The notes: generated by a model from the sequence alone, not told the origin. Positions 11,675 to 22,240 are shown, counted from the first letter of the stretch. The stretch is DNA of 64,000 nucleotides from Lotus japonicus (GCF_012489685.1 NC_080044.1:55791507-55855506), one strand, 5' to 3'. Translations and numbers: made by a program.

Positions 11675-12366
11675 CATCTAACTGGTACAAAGTTTGGCTT
11701 GCAAACCATCTATTCAACTAAACATAGATTAAACCAGCTAATCAAAGCATATACATACGTCCTTTTTTTTCTCTCCGAGAAAACTACATCCAAGTTCATT
11801 ATTGACCCAAATGCATGACTCATGAAAATTATCTCATGTAGAGACATGACAATATCCAACATGAAAGGTTCTAGGTCATAGTCATACATACACAGTTAGG
11901 ACTGTGGTATACTGGTAATAATTAATCAAGGCAATACCCTCAGTTGCTACAATTATGCACGCCTAGTAATGAAGGTCCAATGTACATTTGCTAAATGGAG
12001 CATCATCATTGATAAGAAGGTCTTTTTCTACCATGATAATTGATTTCTTTAGGACAGAGACAAGGAGCCCAAGGGAGTATAGGTATCTTAATCATCTAAC
12101 TGGTACAAAGTTTAGCTTGCAAACCGTCTATTCAACTAAACATAGATTAAACCAGCTAATCAAAGTATATGCATACTTCCTTTTTTCTCTCCGAGAAAAC
12201 TACATCTAAGTTCATTATTGACCCAAATGCATGACGCATGAAAGTTATCTCATGTTATAATATCCAACATGGTCATACATAAACAGTTAGGACTGTGGTA
12301 TACTGGTAATAATTAATCAAGGAAAAACTCTCAGTTGCTACAATTATGCACGCCAAGTAATGAAGG
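11675..12366. repeat. Intronic tandem duplication where DDB1 exon 8 should be
   Basis: Two direct copies of about 300 and 274 bp (11675-11975 and 12093-12366) lie in the intron between E7 and E9, separated by about 117 bp. They share long blocks such as CATCTAACTGGTACAAAGTT with scattered substitutions and small gaps. The expected exon 8 is absent as an intact sequence. On the gene strand each copy holds a short stretch (about 11680-11712 and 12098-12131) that weakly resembles the end of that exon (GCAAGCCAA, TTTGTACCAG). This may be a degenerate remnant; that reading is speculative. Confidence 0.8.
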
Positions 12367-12418
12367 ACAAATTGTAAATAAATTCTGTGTGGAGACAATT
12401 AAAAGATAATAGGATTAC

Positions 12419-14353
12419 CTAATATTAAACGCTTCCTTGAGTTGTCCTTTATTATCGAAGGGAATAACCTGGAAGGCCAATGAACAGTGAATCACCAAAG
12501 TAGTTAAAATGAAACTGAAAACCTGAATGTATCGTCATTCTAATCTAACATCTTTGCAGGATAATGAACGAGAGGAAGTTACATACTTTAAACAAGCCAT
12601 CATACAAATGGAGTCCAATCAACCTACAATCAGGATCGATAATGCCAATCTGCAGAAAGAGAAATGTATAACTGCTGAAATGAACTGAACAATAATCATC
12701 TGAATTTAAACTAGAAAAAACATTGGTGTTGTTAAAAATTATAAGAACTATGAGAACACAATCACCGCCCATGAATAATTAGAAGTGAAACAATTTATAT
12801 ACCTGTCCATTATCTGTGGGTCGTCCTATACGATCAGACACATCCCCCATAGCCCTGGATGACAACAATCCAGAAAATCCAACAAACAAACGAGATAAAC
12901 AACATTGCTCTTAGCCTCTTACTAAACATTTCAATTTATAATTTACACACACACACAAGATTCTAATTGTAAAAAGTACACCAAAGTGAAATTATGAGCT
13001 GGGGATCCCATTGGAATTGAGTTACAATGCCTAATTTAACCCTAAATCTTCGTCCCGCTATACATTCAACAAAAACAATCTCAAGAAAAACTTTTAACCT
13101 TCATTCTTCACTGAAATTCCCAGCTTTTGCGGTTAAACCACTGATTAAAACAAAGAACCAACAACCATTAATCCCACCCTAAGGAAAGTAAAATTGCTGC
13201 CTAGTACGTGAGGCTCAGTCTATGGAAGGGAGATGAAAGCAAGTAAGAAAGGAAGCTAAAATTCTAAGGGATCATTGCTAGTTTCAAAAGGACCCTAAAA
13301 TTCTAAGGGATCATGGTTATTTTCAAAAGGATGCTAATTGCCTTCTTCATAGGCTCTAACTCCTAAGAGAGGATACAAAACTCATCAACCAGGATTTTCT
13401 GGCCATACATAGTGTTTAAGCAGCTGATAAACTAACAAGCACGCAAAAAACACACATCGCGAACACTATTATGTTTTCATTTCTTTAGCCAATGGTGACA
13501 TATGAAAGCCTTGCTTCAATGACTATTGACAATTTTAGGCTTATACAAATGCGCAATTCAGTTTTGATGAATAAAGATGCTTGCGCCAAAGATACGAAAC
13601 TGTCTTTCACACACAGCATACAAACTTCTGCTTCCTAAACTAACTAAACGGATTAGCACTAACAAGCAGCTGACGCCCCAGCATCAATAATTGCTGAATA
13701 ATTTTTTAAAAAATATATATTAATTACAATTAATATTTCTTCTCATTCATACCTTGTAACAAGTTCAGAAGTCTCAGGATCCCATTGAAGAACACAGAAC
13801 TTGTATCGCTTAGTCGCAACAAACAGATAATCCTGTGCTTCACCCTGTTTGAGACCAAACCAGCAAAGAGGGGACTATTATGTCAGAATAAAATTACAAA
13901 AAAAATAGATAAAATTCAAGAAAAGTAGATGGTTTGTTCTTTCTTACATGAGGGCGGAAGAGTTCAAGGGTGGCAATTCTTCCTTAAATGGGCACATCTA
14001 ACATGGGCTGCAAAGAGAAATTTCACATTCATCTTACTCTATTACAAATTCAACCAAGAAGGAACATGCAAAGAGAGTAGAAAACAAGAAAGAAATGGGA
14101 TATACCTGCAAGCCCTGAGGAGAGAGCAAATGAATCTCGATACGGGTGCATTTCCTGGAAGAAAAACAAAGAGGAATGAATGAATAAAATTGAAGAGTGA
14201 GTGAGGAGAAACCCTAAGAATGAATGAGAGAGTGGAGTATCGAATTTACGCGACGATGAGATTGAGGTCTTGAGGGCCGGTGAAATTGCCGACGCAAGAA
14301 TGGGTAACGTTGGTGGGTTTGTGAGCTGTGACGACGTAGTTCCATGTACTCAT
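12419..14353 (-). pseudogene. DDB1: DDB1 exons 1-7 (N-terminal propeller part), with premature stop
   Basis: The start codon at 14351-14353 begins [13 protein letters not shown], matching the plant DDB1 N terminus, and follows a GAA-rich leader. Seven exons follow, each bounded by GT and AG, and their phases join correctly from E1 to E7. E3 encodes PMLDVPI, then TAA, then GRIATLELFRPH; plant DDB1 has Tyr where the stop is. E5 and E6 carry the IGRPTDNGQ and IGIIDPDCRLIGLHLYDG segments. E7 ends in the middle of an Arg codon, and the exon that should complete it is not recognisable downstream. Translation of a full transcript would end after about 58 residues. Confidence 0.93.
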
Positions 14354-14560
14354 CGTTTTCTTCTTCTTCTTCTTCACTCTTCATTAACGATGCTGCTTGC
14401 TACGAATCTCAGTTCTCACAGTGAGAACCACAGAGCGTTACCTAGCTTCTTCCTTAGGGTGCTGCAACTGTAAACAAACCCTCACCACGAACCACGAGCG
14501 AAGTTCGAAGCCCTCGTTGTGTGCTGTGAGTTTTCGTTCGGTTTTCACTGGTTTTTGCCG
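14354..14560 (-). promoter_or_regulatory. DDB1 5' leader and promoter-proximal region
   Basis: Upstream of the DDB1 start the gene strand reads a GAAGAA-rich leader (14357-14390), typical of plant 5' UTRs. I see no convincing TATA box before the fold-back repeat begins at about 14562. Confidence 0.4.
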
Positions 14561-14561
14561 G

Positions 14562-14860
14562 GAAGTGAAAATATTTAAAATGCATATTTAATTAGTGGAA
14601 ATAGATAATTTATTTAGTGAAGTCTTAGCATCCTCTATACCCCTACCACCTCACTAGTAGATTAAGACCTCTTTCCGCCCTTCATTCTCGGTATCTATTC
14701 AAAGCAAACAAATTTAATAGCACTAGCATCAACTATCTAATTTATCTCAATTATCTAAGTAATTTCTACTATCTATGTTATATCAATATTAAAGAATTCA
14801 CTAAATAAATTATCTATTTTCACTAATTAAATATGCATTTTAAATATTTTCACTAAATAA
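14562..14860. repeat. MITE-like fold-back element upstream of DDB1
   Basis: An arm of about 63 bp (14562-14625, with AAATATGCATTTTAAATATT when read on the minus strand) recurs in inverted orientation at about 14793-14860 with few differences. The arms are separated by about 170 bp. There is no coding capacity. No clear target duplication is visible, so the class is uncertain. Confidence 0.7.
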
Positions 14861-14891
14861 GAAAAATAAAATTTCATTTTAAATAGGGTAA

Positions 14892-15537
14892 ATCATTTAT
14901 GCCCTCCTCAACTGTATAGTCCATCCCTATACAGTCTCGGAATACCTCTTGTTCGGGTGTAAGATCGGCTCATTCCTGTGACCCTCCGCCTAGAAGCCTG
15001 CCAGGAGCCGCTCCTTGTTCGTGCCTCACTGCACCGGCGATCACTCCCCGCCCTCGTCAGCCCCGGGTGTCACAGGCCCACCAGCTTCCGCTTGGTTCGT
15101 CCTCGAACCACACCGTACTGGGAGAGGTTGGTTCTGATACCATTTGTAACATCCCGATCTGACGACTGGCCTCACGGTAACAACACAAGTCTTTTCAGTG
15201 CACTTTGTCATCACTTGTGCACTTCCTGAGAAAACTTCCCAGGAGGTCACCCATCATAATATTGCTCCAAGGCTAGCACACTTAACCATGGAGTTCTTAT
15301 GAGTTGGGCTCCCGAAAAGAAGTTGCAACTTGTTATGAGTAGTACCAATCAAATCTTTTATGCCCTCCTCAACTGTATAGTCCATCCCTATACAGTCTCG
15401 AAATACCTCTTGTTCGGGTGTGAGATCGGCTCATTCCTGTGACCCTCCGCCTAGAAGTCTGTCAGGAACCGCTCCTTGTCCGTGCCTCACTGCACCGGCG
15501 ATCACTCCCCGCCCTCGTCAGCCCCGGGTGTCACAAC
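14892..15537 (-). mobile_element. Rearranged Cassandra TRIM: internal-LTR-internal
   Basis: On the minus strand the order is a partial internal segment (15537 to 15352), one LTR (15351 to 15145, beginning TGATTGG and ending GATGTTACA), a primer site with one mismatch (15131-15142, TGGTATCAGAAC) and a full internal segment (15142 to about 14892). The internal segments repeat each other over about 180 bp (14898-15075 and 15358-15537, sharing CCGGCGATCACTCCCCGCCC). The outer LTRs are missing. The LTR carries a 5S rRNA-like module, the hallmark of the Cassandra family. Confidence 0.87.
15231..15314 (-). ncRNA. 5S rRNA-like module inside Cassandra LTR
   Basis: The minus strand reads AGAACTCCATGGTTAAGTGT and later GATGGGTGACCTCCTGGGAA. 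These correspond to the plant 5S rRNA segments holding box A (AGTTAAGCGTGCT in 5S) and box C (GATGGGTGACCTCCTGGGAA). Box C is preserved exactly; box A differs by a few bases. It is not a true 5S gene, because the rest of the RNA has diverged and it lies in a TRIM LTR. Pol III transcription is known for the family and inferred here. Confidence 0.85.
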
Positions 15538-15705
15538 CATATTGAAAACGGTAAATCATTTACCATATTGAAAACGGTAAATCATTAACCGTATTTACAG
15601 TGAAACCCATGAAACCCACTCGCGGTCACCCTGTTATACGTTTAAATAAAATACGGTTAATGATTGGCCGTATTGAAAACGGTATATCATTTACTGTATT
15701 CTAGT
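15538..15705. repeat. Short repeated and inverted ACGGTAAATCATTTACCAT motifs
   Basis: ATTGAAAACGGTAAATCATT occurs twice in tandem (about 15541-15590). A related inverted form, AAATACGGTTAATGATT, lies at about 15650-15668, followed by another ATTGAAAACGGT. The arrangement can fold into hairpins and may be the eroded end of a DNA transposon. The class is not identified. Confidence 0.5.
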
Positions 15706-15734
15706 CAGGAGGGACTTTACGGTAATTTTCCCAC

Positions 15735-15960
15735 TTTAAGTGGGGTGGGGAGCCTAAGGGGTGGGGCGCCAAACCCAATTCCCAAGTTTTTGCCCTCGTC
15801 GCTTCAGGCTAGAGATGGCACCCGTGCGGGGCGGGGGCGGGCCCGTCCCCACATATTTCCTCTTTCCCCGTCCCCATCCCCATTTCCCACGGCGGGGTGA
15901 ATTTTCACCCGATCCCCGTTCCCTATCTCCCCACAGGTTCTCACGGGGATCCCCAATATG
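15735..15960. repeat. GC-rich dispersed-repeat-like segment
   Basis: A sharply GC-rich block with CCCCGTCCCCATCCCCAT and GGCGGGG runs sits in AT-rich DNA; a smaller similar piece is near 16278-16300. Open frames here are low-complexity Pro/Arg-rich artefacts. I do not recognise the family. Confidence 0.4.
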
Positions 15961-18190
15961 TCATTAAAATTTTAAATTAAATATATAAAATACATAAGTT
16001 AATTTAATAAATTTAAAAAATACAATTGATAATGCAACTGCATCAAATTTCAAACAAATGTATAACAAAGTTAAAATAATACTAAATGAAATTCATCACA
16101 CAATATGTGAAGCTTACTAAATAAACAATTGAAAACGTAAAGTACTAAATTCAACTCATTTAAAATGGGAAGTACAAAACTCAATACTTTCTCAAGCATT
16201 TAACTCATCCAAAATGTGAAGTTTTCATCGTAGATAATTCAATATTTTGAAGTACTTGTATTTTTTTACTTATATATACAAGGCGGGGACCCCACAGGAC
16301 AGGGAGAGCGATCCTCATCATCGTAGGTAATTCAATATTTTGTTGTTGTTGGCTCGTCGGATTGTAGGTTGGGTAGGGTAGGTTGACCGACCCTAACCTA
16401 TTCTCGCCAATTTTGGTGAGTTTGTGGATTGACGAGTGTATCCATATGGACTCAATTTTGGGCATCAATTTTATTGGGCAATGAAGTGCTGCAATTTGTG
16501 TTTTGAAGTCTAAAATGAAGAGAAAGCTAGAGTTACAAGAGTTTGAGGAGCTTCATCTAAAAGCATATTAAAACTACAAGATATTCAAGGAGAAGACAAG
16601 ACAACCATAATGAAGTGATATTGAAGAAGGAGTTTTATGTGGGTCAAAAGTTCTTCTTTTCAACTTTCATCTCAAACTTATACCCAATAAGCTTCCCTCA
16701 AGATAGGAGGCCCCTTTTATTGTCACTAACGTTTTTCCTCGTGGTGCGGTGGAAATGAAAAAGGAAAGGTTAGGATACATTTTTCAAGGTTAATGGGCAA
16801 AGCTTCAAATGCTTCTAGAGAGTCCGGTGCTACAAAAAGATGTGTATTTGAAATATCTACTCTATCCCAAATGTTTAATATGGGGTATTAAATGTTAGTT
16901 AATTTGTAACATGAATAGTCATGGTTCATTTATATTTTGTTTCAGCCAATTTATCTATTTCTCTTCATGAGTCCATGCATGATAGTTTGAGTTTAATGTT
17001 TTTTATGATCATATCAAGCCAGACAAGCCTCATTTCATTAACTAATTATATTAATTGTAAGTGATTGCAATAAATACAAGCTCATTTTTCAAGTCTAGTG
17101 TAGAATGGTTGAAATGCTTCCTCAAGTTTTTGTTATTGCCTCTTAAATATTGACGCTCCCCCATTGACGACGTTGGTACCGCGTGAGTTACCATTTGTTT
17201 ATATATTTTTTTTACAACAAAAAAAAATTAAACTTTATTTTGTTTATATTTTATATTAAATTTGTTAAGTTCAAACGTCTAATTACATCGTTTATCATGT
17301 TTTGTACGATAACAATTTTAAAGGCATAATGGAACACTATAAATTTCATATTTTAGGAACACTTTGACTTATCGTCTATGACTATGTTGTTTTGTTCAAG
17401 TCTAAACAGCCTACACAAAACGACAGTTCAATCCCTGTGAAGAAGCTGCATTCTATTGGTCAAAGCGCATCGTCTTACTCAACATGACCATTGGAAGAAA
17501 GAAGATCATCTAACCGAAGAAGATCGTCTGAAGAATGAGCGTTATCTTTGAATCACAAAAAGATATTAGACAAACTTGGAGAAGAAGTTTCAAGAGGAGA
17601 GCACGTGATCTGACAAAGCACAATGGCCAAAGCTGGAGTACAACGTTGTCACCATCACGCTGCCATATTTGCTTCTCAACAGATAGAAGCAAAGACCAAT
17701 GCTATCTACCAACTGACAGACTACTTCTTTTGGGCAAAAAGTCTTCATCAAATAGTGTCATGCATTTAATGTACCTGACACAAGTACACTAAAGCACCGT
17801 TTGATCCAACGACTAGAATCTTTGTGAATTTTTTTGACATTGTCTGCTTCAATAAGATAACCATACCCAGAGTCAAATCCTCTTATCTCACTTTCTCTAG
17901 ACTTAGAACATAAAGTATAGCCTCAAAGTCAAATCTCACTTCAAATACTTTATAACTCCAGAGCTTGAAAGTCTCTACAATCACTCTTGTAAGATATATA
18001 CTAACAAAAGATGCCATCATTGATGAACAAATATTTTAATTTTGCCGTGAATGGATACTATAACAATCAATTTAATTTTCTTTTGCAATTAACCGTAAAA
18101 AATAAAGTAAAAAAGAAGCATATTTTAATAATTCTTTTTTTATTTGATGAATGTATAATATAATTTTTTTTTTAAACGTGAATTGATACT
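15961..18190. other. AT-rich intergenic DNA, nothing assigned
   Basis: No supported gene, RNA or intact mobile element was seen. Short open frames do not resemble known proteins and the composition is AT-rich with poly-T runs. The stretch 17400-18010 looks more complex than its surroundings but I could not identify it. Confidence 0.4.
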
Positions 18191-20668
18191 ATTTTTTTTA
18201 AATTCGACTGCAAATATATTAAAGGCCAACCGGCAAAAGGTTCATTACATCAGCATCAATAAGCGGTGCGGCGGCTAAAGGGACCTCTTACACCCATACC
18301 ATATCGGTATAAGCTTCCGCGTTTTTAGCCAAAAAATCCGCCACCGCATTGCTCTTACGGCGAACAAACATAACAGAAACTAAATCAAAAGCAGAACTCA
18401 ATAAACGACAATAACTAATAATAGAACTCAAATACGACCGGCCATCCTCCTTTGCATGCTAGTGGTTAAACAACTGCAGACAATCTATCTCCAATGAAAT
18501 CCGCCGGAAACCCAAATCAATAAACAGTTGTAAGGACCACCTCATGGACATTGCTTCAGCCAGAAGAGGAGTGGTAACATGAACTGGATAGGAGCATGCA
18601 GAGGCCATCACCTCGCCTCTATGTTTACGAACCACCATACCCAAACCGACCGGTCTCCCATCCACGAATGAAGCATCAAAATTGCACTTATAAGTGCCAC
18701 GAACAGGTCCACGCCAAGCCACATTTCTCTCAATCGTAGCTGGAGCTGATGCACCAACACACACCTCCGCCTGCACGCTTGCTACTCGCTGGAGAATGTG
18801 CTCCGTTGAAGAAGGTCGCTGCTGGAACTGGTGGTGATTACGGGCCTCCCACATCATGTAAATAGTTGTCTGGACTAGAGCCATAACTTCACTATCATGC
18901 AGCTCATGAATGTGTCTCCAAATATCTGCAAACGTGAGAAAATTATCAACACGGAGAGACAGAGGTGATGCAAACCAGACCTGACAAGTCGTTGGACAAT
19001 GCATAAAAAGGTGCTCCTTCGTCTCACTCTCTTCACAACACATATTGCAGCCTGGGTCTACATCGACATGGCACCGATACAGCTTCGCTCTCAAAGGAAG
19101 ATAACTTGAAACCGCTCTCCAACTCACTTCCTTGCGTCGAGGTAAGGCCGTGGATGCCCAAAATCTTTTCCAGAACCCCGCCGTGAACAAAACAGATGAG
19201 GATGATGAAGGAGCTTCACGGGACGCTTGGTGCATTAGGAAGTTGTAACCTGCCTTAGAAGTGTACTGACCTCTTGAATCTGTGGGCCAAAACAGCACAT
19301 CTCGGCCACCATTTATGCTCAAAGGGATTGAAAGAATTTCCTCAGCTGTGCTTGGACTGAAAACATGTTCTATCAAGTCCCTCTTCCAGCTATGTTGCTC
19401 TTGGTTAATTAAATTGGCAACCTTAGATAGTGCTAGTTCTGCAGCAAGGTCTTTCCTATAGACAGGAGAAAATCCACTAGGAAACCATTTATCAGTCCAT
19501 AAATTGACTTGGGTTCCATCCCCAATCCTCCACATTCCCCCACGCTAAAAAATCCAACTAGTTTTCATGATACTAGACCATGTATAGCTTTAACCAACCT
19601 CAAATCACAGTTATTAAAATAGACCGCCTTGAAAATTCGCGCCAAAAGGCTCTCTGGTTTAGTGTAAATACGCCACCAATTTTTTGCCACCAAACCCAAG
19701 TTAAAAGATTTAAAGTTTCTAAATCCCAAGCCACAATCTGTTTTACTCTTGCATAGGTTCTCCCACTTTGTCCAATGTAGACCTTGTCGAGATGGATCTC
19801 CGCCCCAGAATTTTTTTGAGACCATACGGTCAATTTCTGCACATAAACCATTAGGTAAAACAAAGCATGACATAACATAAGAGGGTATCACTTGCACTAC
19901 AGATGTAATTAAAACTTCCCTCCCTGCTCGTGATAAGAATTTCTCTTTCCATCCTTTAAGCTTTTCCAAACTCTATCCTTGACAAAACTAAAGATTCGGG
20001 ATTTAGACTTACCAATGATGGTCGGTAATCCCAAATACTTGTCATAGCTTTCCACCGCCTTTACATTCAACAGCTGCTTAAGCTCATGAAAACTATTATC
20101 AAGTACGTTTCGGCTTACAGAAAGCATAGATTTGTCAAGATTAATCATCTAGCCAGAAGCTCTCTCATGGATGGTGAGAATATTTTTCAGGCACTGGGCC
20201 TCCTCAACCCTTGCTCGAGCAAACATGACACTGTCATCTGCAAACAGCAAATGTGAAATGGCAAGAGCATGCCTACTAATTTTAAGGCCAGTAAGGTAAG
20301 ACGAAATAATAGATTTTTCAATTAGAGCTGAGAAAACTTCCCCTCATAGGATAAATAAATAAGGAGATATAGGGTTCCCTTGTCTAAGTCCCCTATATGG
20401 CTCAAAACCAGGCTGAGGGTTTCCGTCTAACATAATAGAAAAGGACACTGATGTCACACAATACATAATAAGACTTACCTAGCTATCAGGAAAACCCATC
20501 TTTTTTAGTACTGCCTCAAGAAAGGACCATTCAATACGGTCATACGCTTTGGACATGTCCAATTTTAGCGCCATAGTGCCATTGCGGCCAGTAATTTTCT
20601 TCTTCATATAGTGAAGCATTCATATGCAATCAACGCATCATCAGTAATTAAACGCCCTGGGACAAACA
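18190..20668 (-). mobile_element. L1-type LINE, decayed, 5' end lost
   Basis: Read on the minus strand, reverse transcriptase starts near 20668 ([17 protein letters not shown]), passes [20 protein letters not shown] and the catalytic LLFADDSVMFARARVEEA (about 20235), and continues to a zinc-binding C-terminal region and a plant-type RNase H (CNFDAS, AEAMSM, EIDCLQL). Several breaks are visible: stops at 20149-20151 and near 20343, a frame change near 20590, and a stop at 18459-18461 within RNase H, after which coding similarity resumes to about 18288. A T run at 18192-18199 marks a poly(A) tail on the minus strand. ORF1 and the endonuclease are absent; the element is cut by the Sirevirus LTR at 20669. 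Confidence 0.9.
18459..19535 (-). pseudogene. LINE RT C-terminal region with RNase H
   Basis: This is a frame of 358 codons. Residues 1-120 are the region following RT in plant L1 elements (WRIGDGTQVNLWTDKWFP). Residues about 145-200 hold the Cys/His-rich zf-RVT-type domain (WRAVSSYLPLRAKLYRCHVD, then CNMCCEESETKEHLFMHC). Residues about 285-358 are an RNase H fold with Asp in FDASF, Glu in LLAEAM and Asp in EIDC. The TAG after LFNH interrupts RNase H, so the last acidic residue is not translated in this frame. Confidence 0.85.
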
Positions 20669-21158
20669 CGAAGGTATGAAAAACGGTAGAAAAGGGGGGT
20701 TTGAATAACGTTTTCAGAATAAAACTTCCACCTAAAAGATTTTAACAAATCTTTCGAGAACAAAGTGCTTAAGATAAGGGATAGAAAGACACACAAGGAT
20801 TTTATCCTGGTTCACTTGATAAATCACTCAAGCTAATCCAGTCCACCCGTTAAGGTGATTTCTTCCTTCTTAGAATGAAGGCAATCCACTAATCAAGTAA
20901 ATGTTACAACTGCACTTGAAACCTTCAAGTGACTAACAATACACTGACTTAGCTCACACTAAGATTCACTCTCTTAGTCTTCTCTAGGATCCGATCAAAC
21001 TTAATCTCCTAAAGGTAACTAAACAACTGTTTAAGAAAGAATGTTTACAAAGAATTTGCTTCTGAAAAGCTAATAGTAAACACAATGAATTCAGATGAAA
21101 GAATGCTTAGAAGGTTTGAATATAGCTTGCGCGTGTGAGATTCTTCCAACCGCATCTT

Positions 21159-21522
21159 TGTTGGGTCCAGGTGGGCCAGCATCCTGCCTGCAGGTAGCAT
21201 TCGAAACGGGGCGCTGTCTGCTACGCTATAAGAAATAACGTTGCGCCCTCACTAACACCAATTGGTTTTGGCGTAGTGGTAAGCGCGTGATCCTACAAGT
21301 GGTATCAGAGCCAGGTCCCGTGTTCGAATCCCACGGAAGGCATGCTGTGCAGCTAGTTTGGCTGGCAGGTGCTGGGGGGGGATTGTTGGGTCCAGGTGGG
21401 CCAGCATCCTGCCTGCAGGTAGCATTCGAAACGGGGCGCTGTCTGCTACGCTATAAGAAATAACGTTGCGCCCTCACTAACACCAATTGGTTTTGGCGTA
21501 GTGGTAAGCGCGTGATCCTACA
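21159..21522 (+). mobile_element. TRIM family C, copy 1, with tRNA-like promoter elements, TSD ATCTT
   Basis: Two identical 139-bp LTRs (21159-21297 and 21384-21522) start TGTTGGGTCCAGG and end GATCCTACA. The flanks are ATCTT at 21154-21158 and 21523-21527. Two bases after the 5' LTR comes the primer site TGGTATCAGAGC (21300-21311); the polypurine tract GCTGGGGGGGGAT precedes the 3' LTR. There is no coding capacity. The 5' LTR of the host Sirevirus lacks it, so it jumped in after the Sirevirus. LTR identity and near-identity to the copy at 54862-55225 indicate recent activity. Confidence 0.95.
21262..21338 (+). promoter_or_regulatory. tRNA-like pol III promoter candidate across LTR/PBS junction
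   Basis: TGGCGTAGTGG at 21269-21279 matches the plant tRNA A box (TRGYNNAGNGG) at every position, and is followed by AAGCGCGTG as in a tRNA D arm. GTTCGAATC at 21322-21330 matches the core of the B box (GWTCRANNC). The gap of 42 nt suits TFIIIC. A D stem (GCG/CGC) and a 5-bp CCGTG/CACGG arm can form, but the T loop would be 9 nt, so it is tRNA-like rather than a tRNA. The A box is within the LTR, and the B box is in the internal region after the primer site. Function is inferred. Confidence 0.6.
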
Positions 21523-22240
21523 ATCTTTCAATCTTCAGCCTCTATTTATACTCCAAGGATTAGGGTTTGAACACTGCATGGGAATGCTACCGTTGGAGGG
21601 CAGTTCTGGAAATTCCAGCTTCTGCTGTGGCTGAGAGTGTTAGGTAGGTCGTCAGGATAGTACATTTACTTTTGTACTTGGATAGTGACTTGACCTTTAA
21701 ACCTAGTAGACTTCTGATCAGGGGAATGCTTCATGTTGGAACTTGTGAAGCAAGTTGATCAGAGTCAGAGGGAAGCAGAGATCCTCTGACCGTTGTATCT
21801 TCTGATTCTGAACTCAGAGGGAAGTACATGGTCTTCAGAGTCATCTTGCTTCTGGACATCAGAGTTTCCACTTTTCAGCTTCTGGATCTTCAGAGTCTTC
21901 TACACCATCAGAACATCTGAACCTTCAGAGTGTCTGGGTTGTCAAAACGTCTGGATCTTCAGAACTTCAAGTGACTGAGTCCATATCAGAGCTTGTAAGG
22001 CTTCAGATCTTCTGAAGCTTTTCTACTGTTCAGAGTGAACATAAATGTTGCGAAAGCGTTGCTTGGGTCACTCTTTAAGCACAGTGCTTCTGATTTGTGT
22101 GAGATAAAGTCGAGGTCAGAGCCTGTAAATAGCACACTCAGAAAAACACGTTAGAGTACCATAATTGTTCATACTAAAATGTTAACTTGTAATCATCAAA
22201 ACATAGAGTTGTACTACTCGATCAAAACTTGATCTTACAA

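Larger units (their letters stand above)
112..14353 (-). pseudogene. DDB1: DDB1 (DNA damage-binding protein 1), decayed copy, 3' end outside window
   Basis: DDB1 is the three-beta-propeller adaptor of CUL4 E3 ubiquitin ligases, acting in the nucleus in DNA repair and light signalling. Seventeen exons match plant DDB1 in order: E1 14250-14353, E2 14106-14154, E3 13948-14007, E4 13753-13844, E5 12803-12854, E6 12587-12649, E7 12419-12468, E9 10965-11174, E10 10729-10835, E11 10453-10561, E12 9595-9795, E13 9261-9476, E14 2699-2809, E15 1615-1889, E16 977-1251, E17 484-835, E18 112-396. About 870 codons are present; the last ~220 residues lie beyond position 1. Lesions seen: stop codon in E3 (13984-13986); expected E8 (about 27 codons, region LEELQVLDIKF) not found; E14 acceptor is TG instead of AG; E15 lacks one base near 1621. 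Exons are otherwise highly conserved, so decay looks recent. The E17 donor is GC (482-483), which may be a normal GC-AG intron. I infer a pseudogene; a functional paralogue elsewhere is expected. Confidence 0.93.
20669..22239 (-). repeat. Sirevirus 3' LTR, carrying a TRIM insertion
   Basis: It is homologous to 30982-32195. It begins TGTAAGATCAAGTTTTGATC at 22239 and ends CATACCTTCG at about 20669 (the 5' copy ends TTCA). It is 1571 bp, against 1214 bp for the 5' LTR; 369 bp of the excess is the TRIM plus its target duplication. A TATAAATA box on the minus strand lies near 21545. U3 is packed with TTCAGA and TCTGA motifs. Confidence 0.92.

Noticed and set aside
15231..15345. A functional 5S rRNA gene
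   Set aside because: Only the promoter-like central part matches; the remainder has diverged and lies in a Cassandra LTR.
21262..21338. A genuine tRNA gene
   Set aside because: A and B boxes are good but the T loop would be 9 nt, the acceptor stem does not pair well, and the sequence spans a TRIM LTR and primer site. Kept as a tRNA-like promoter candidate only.
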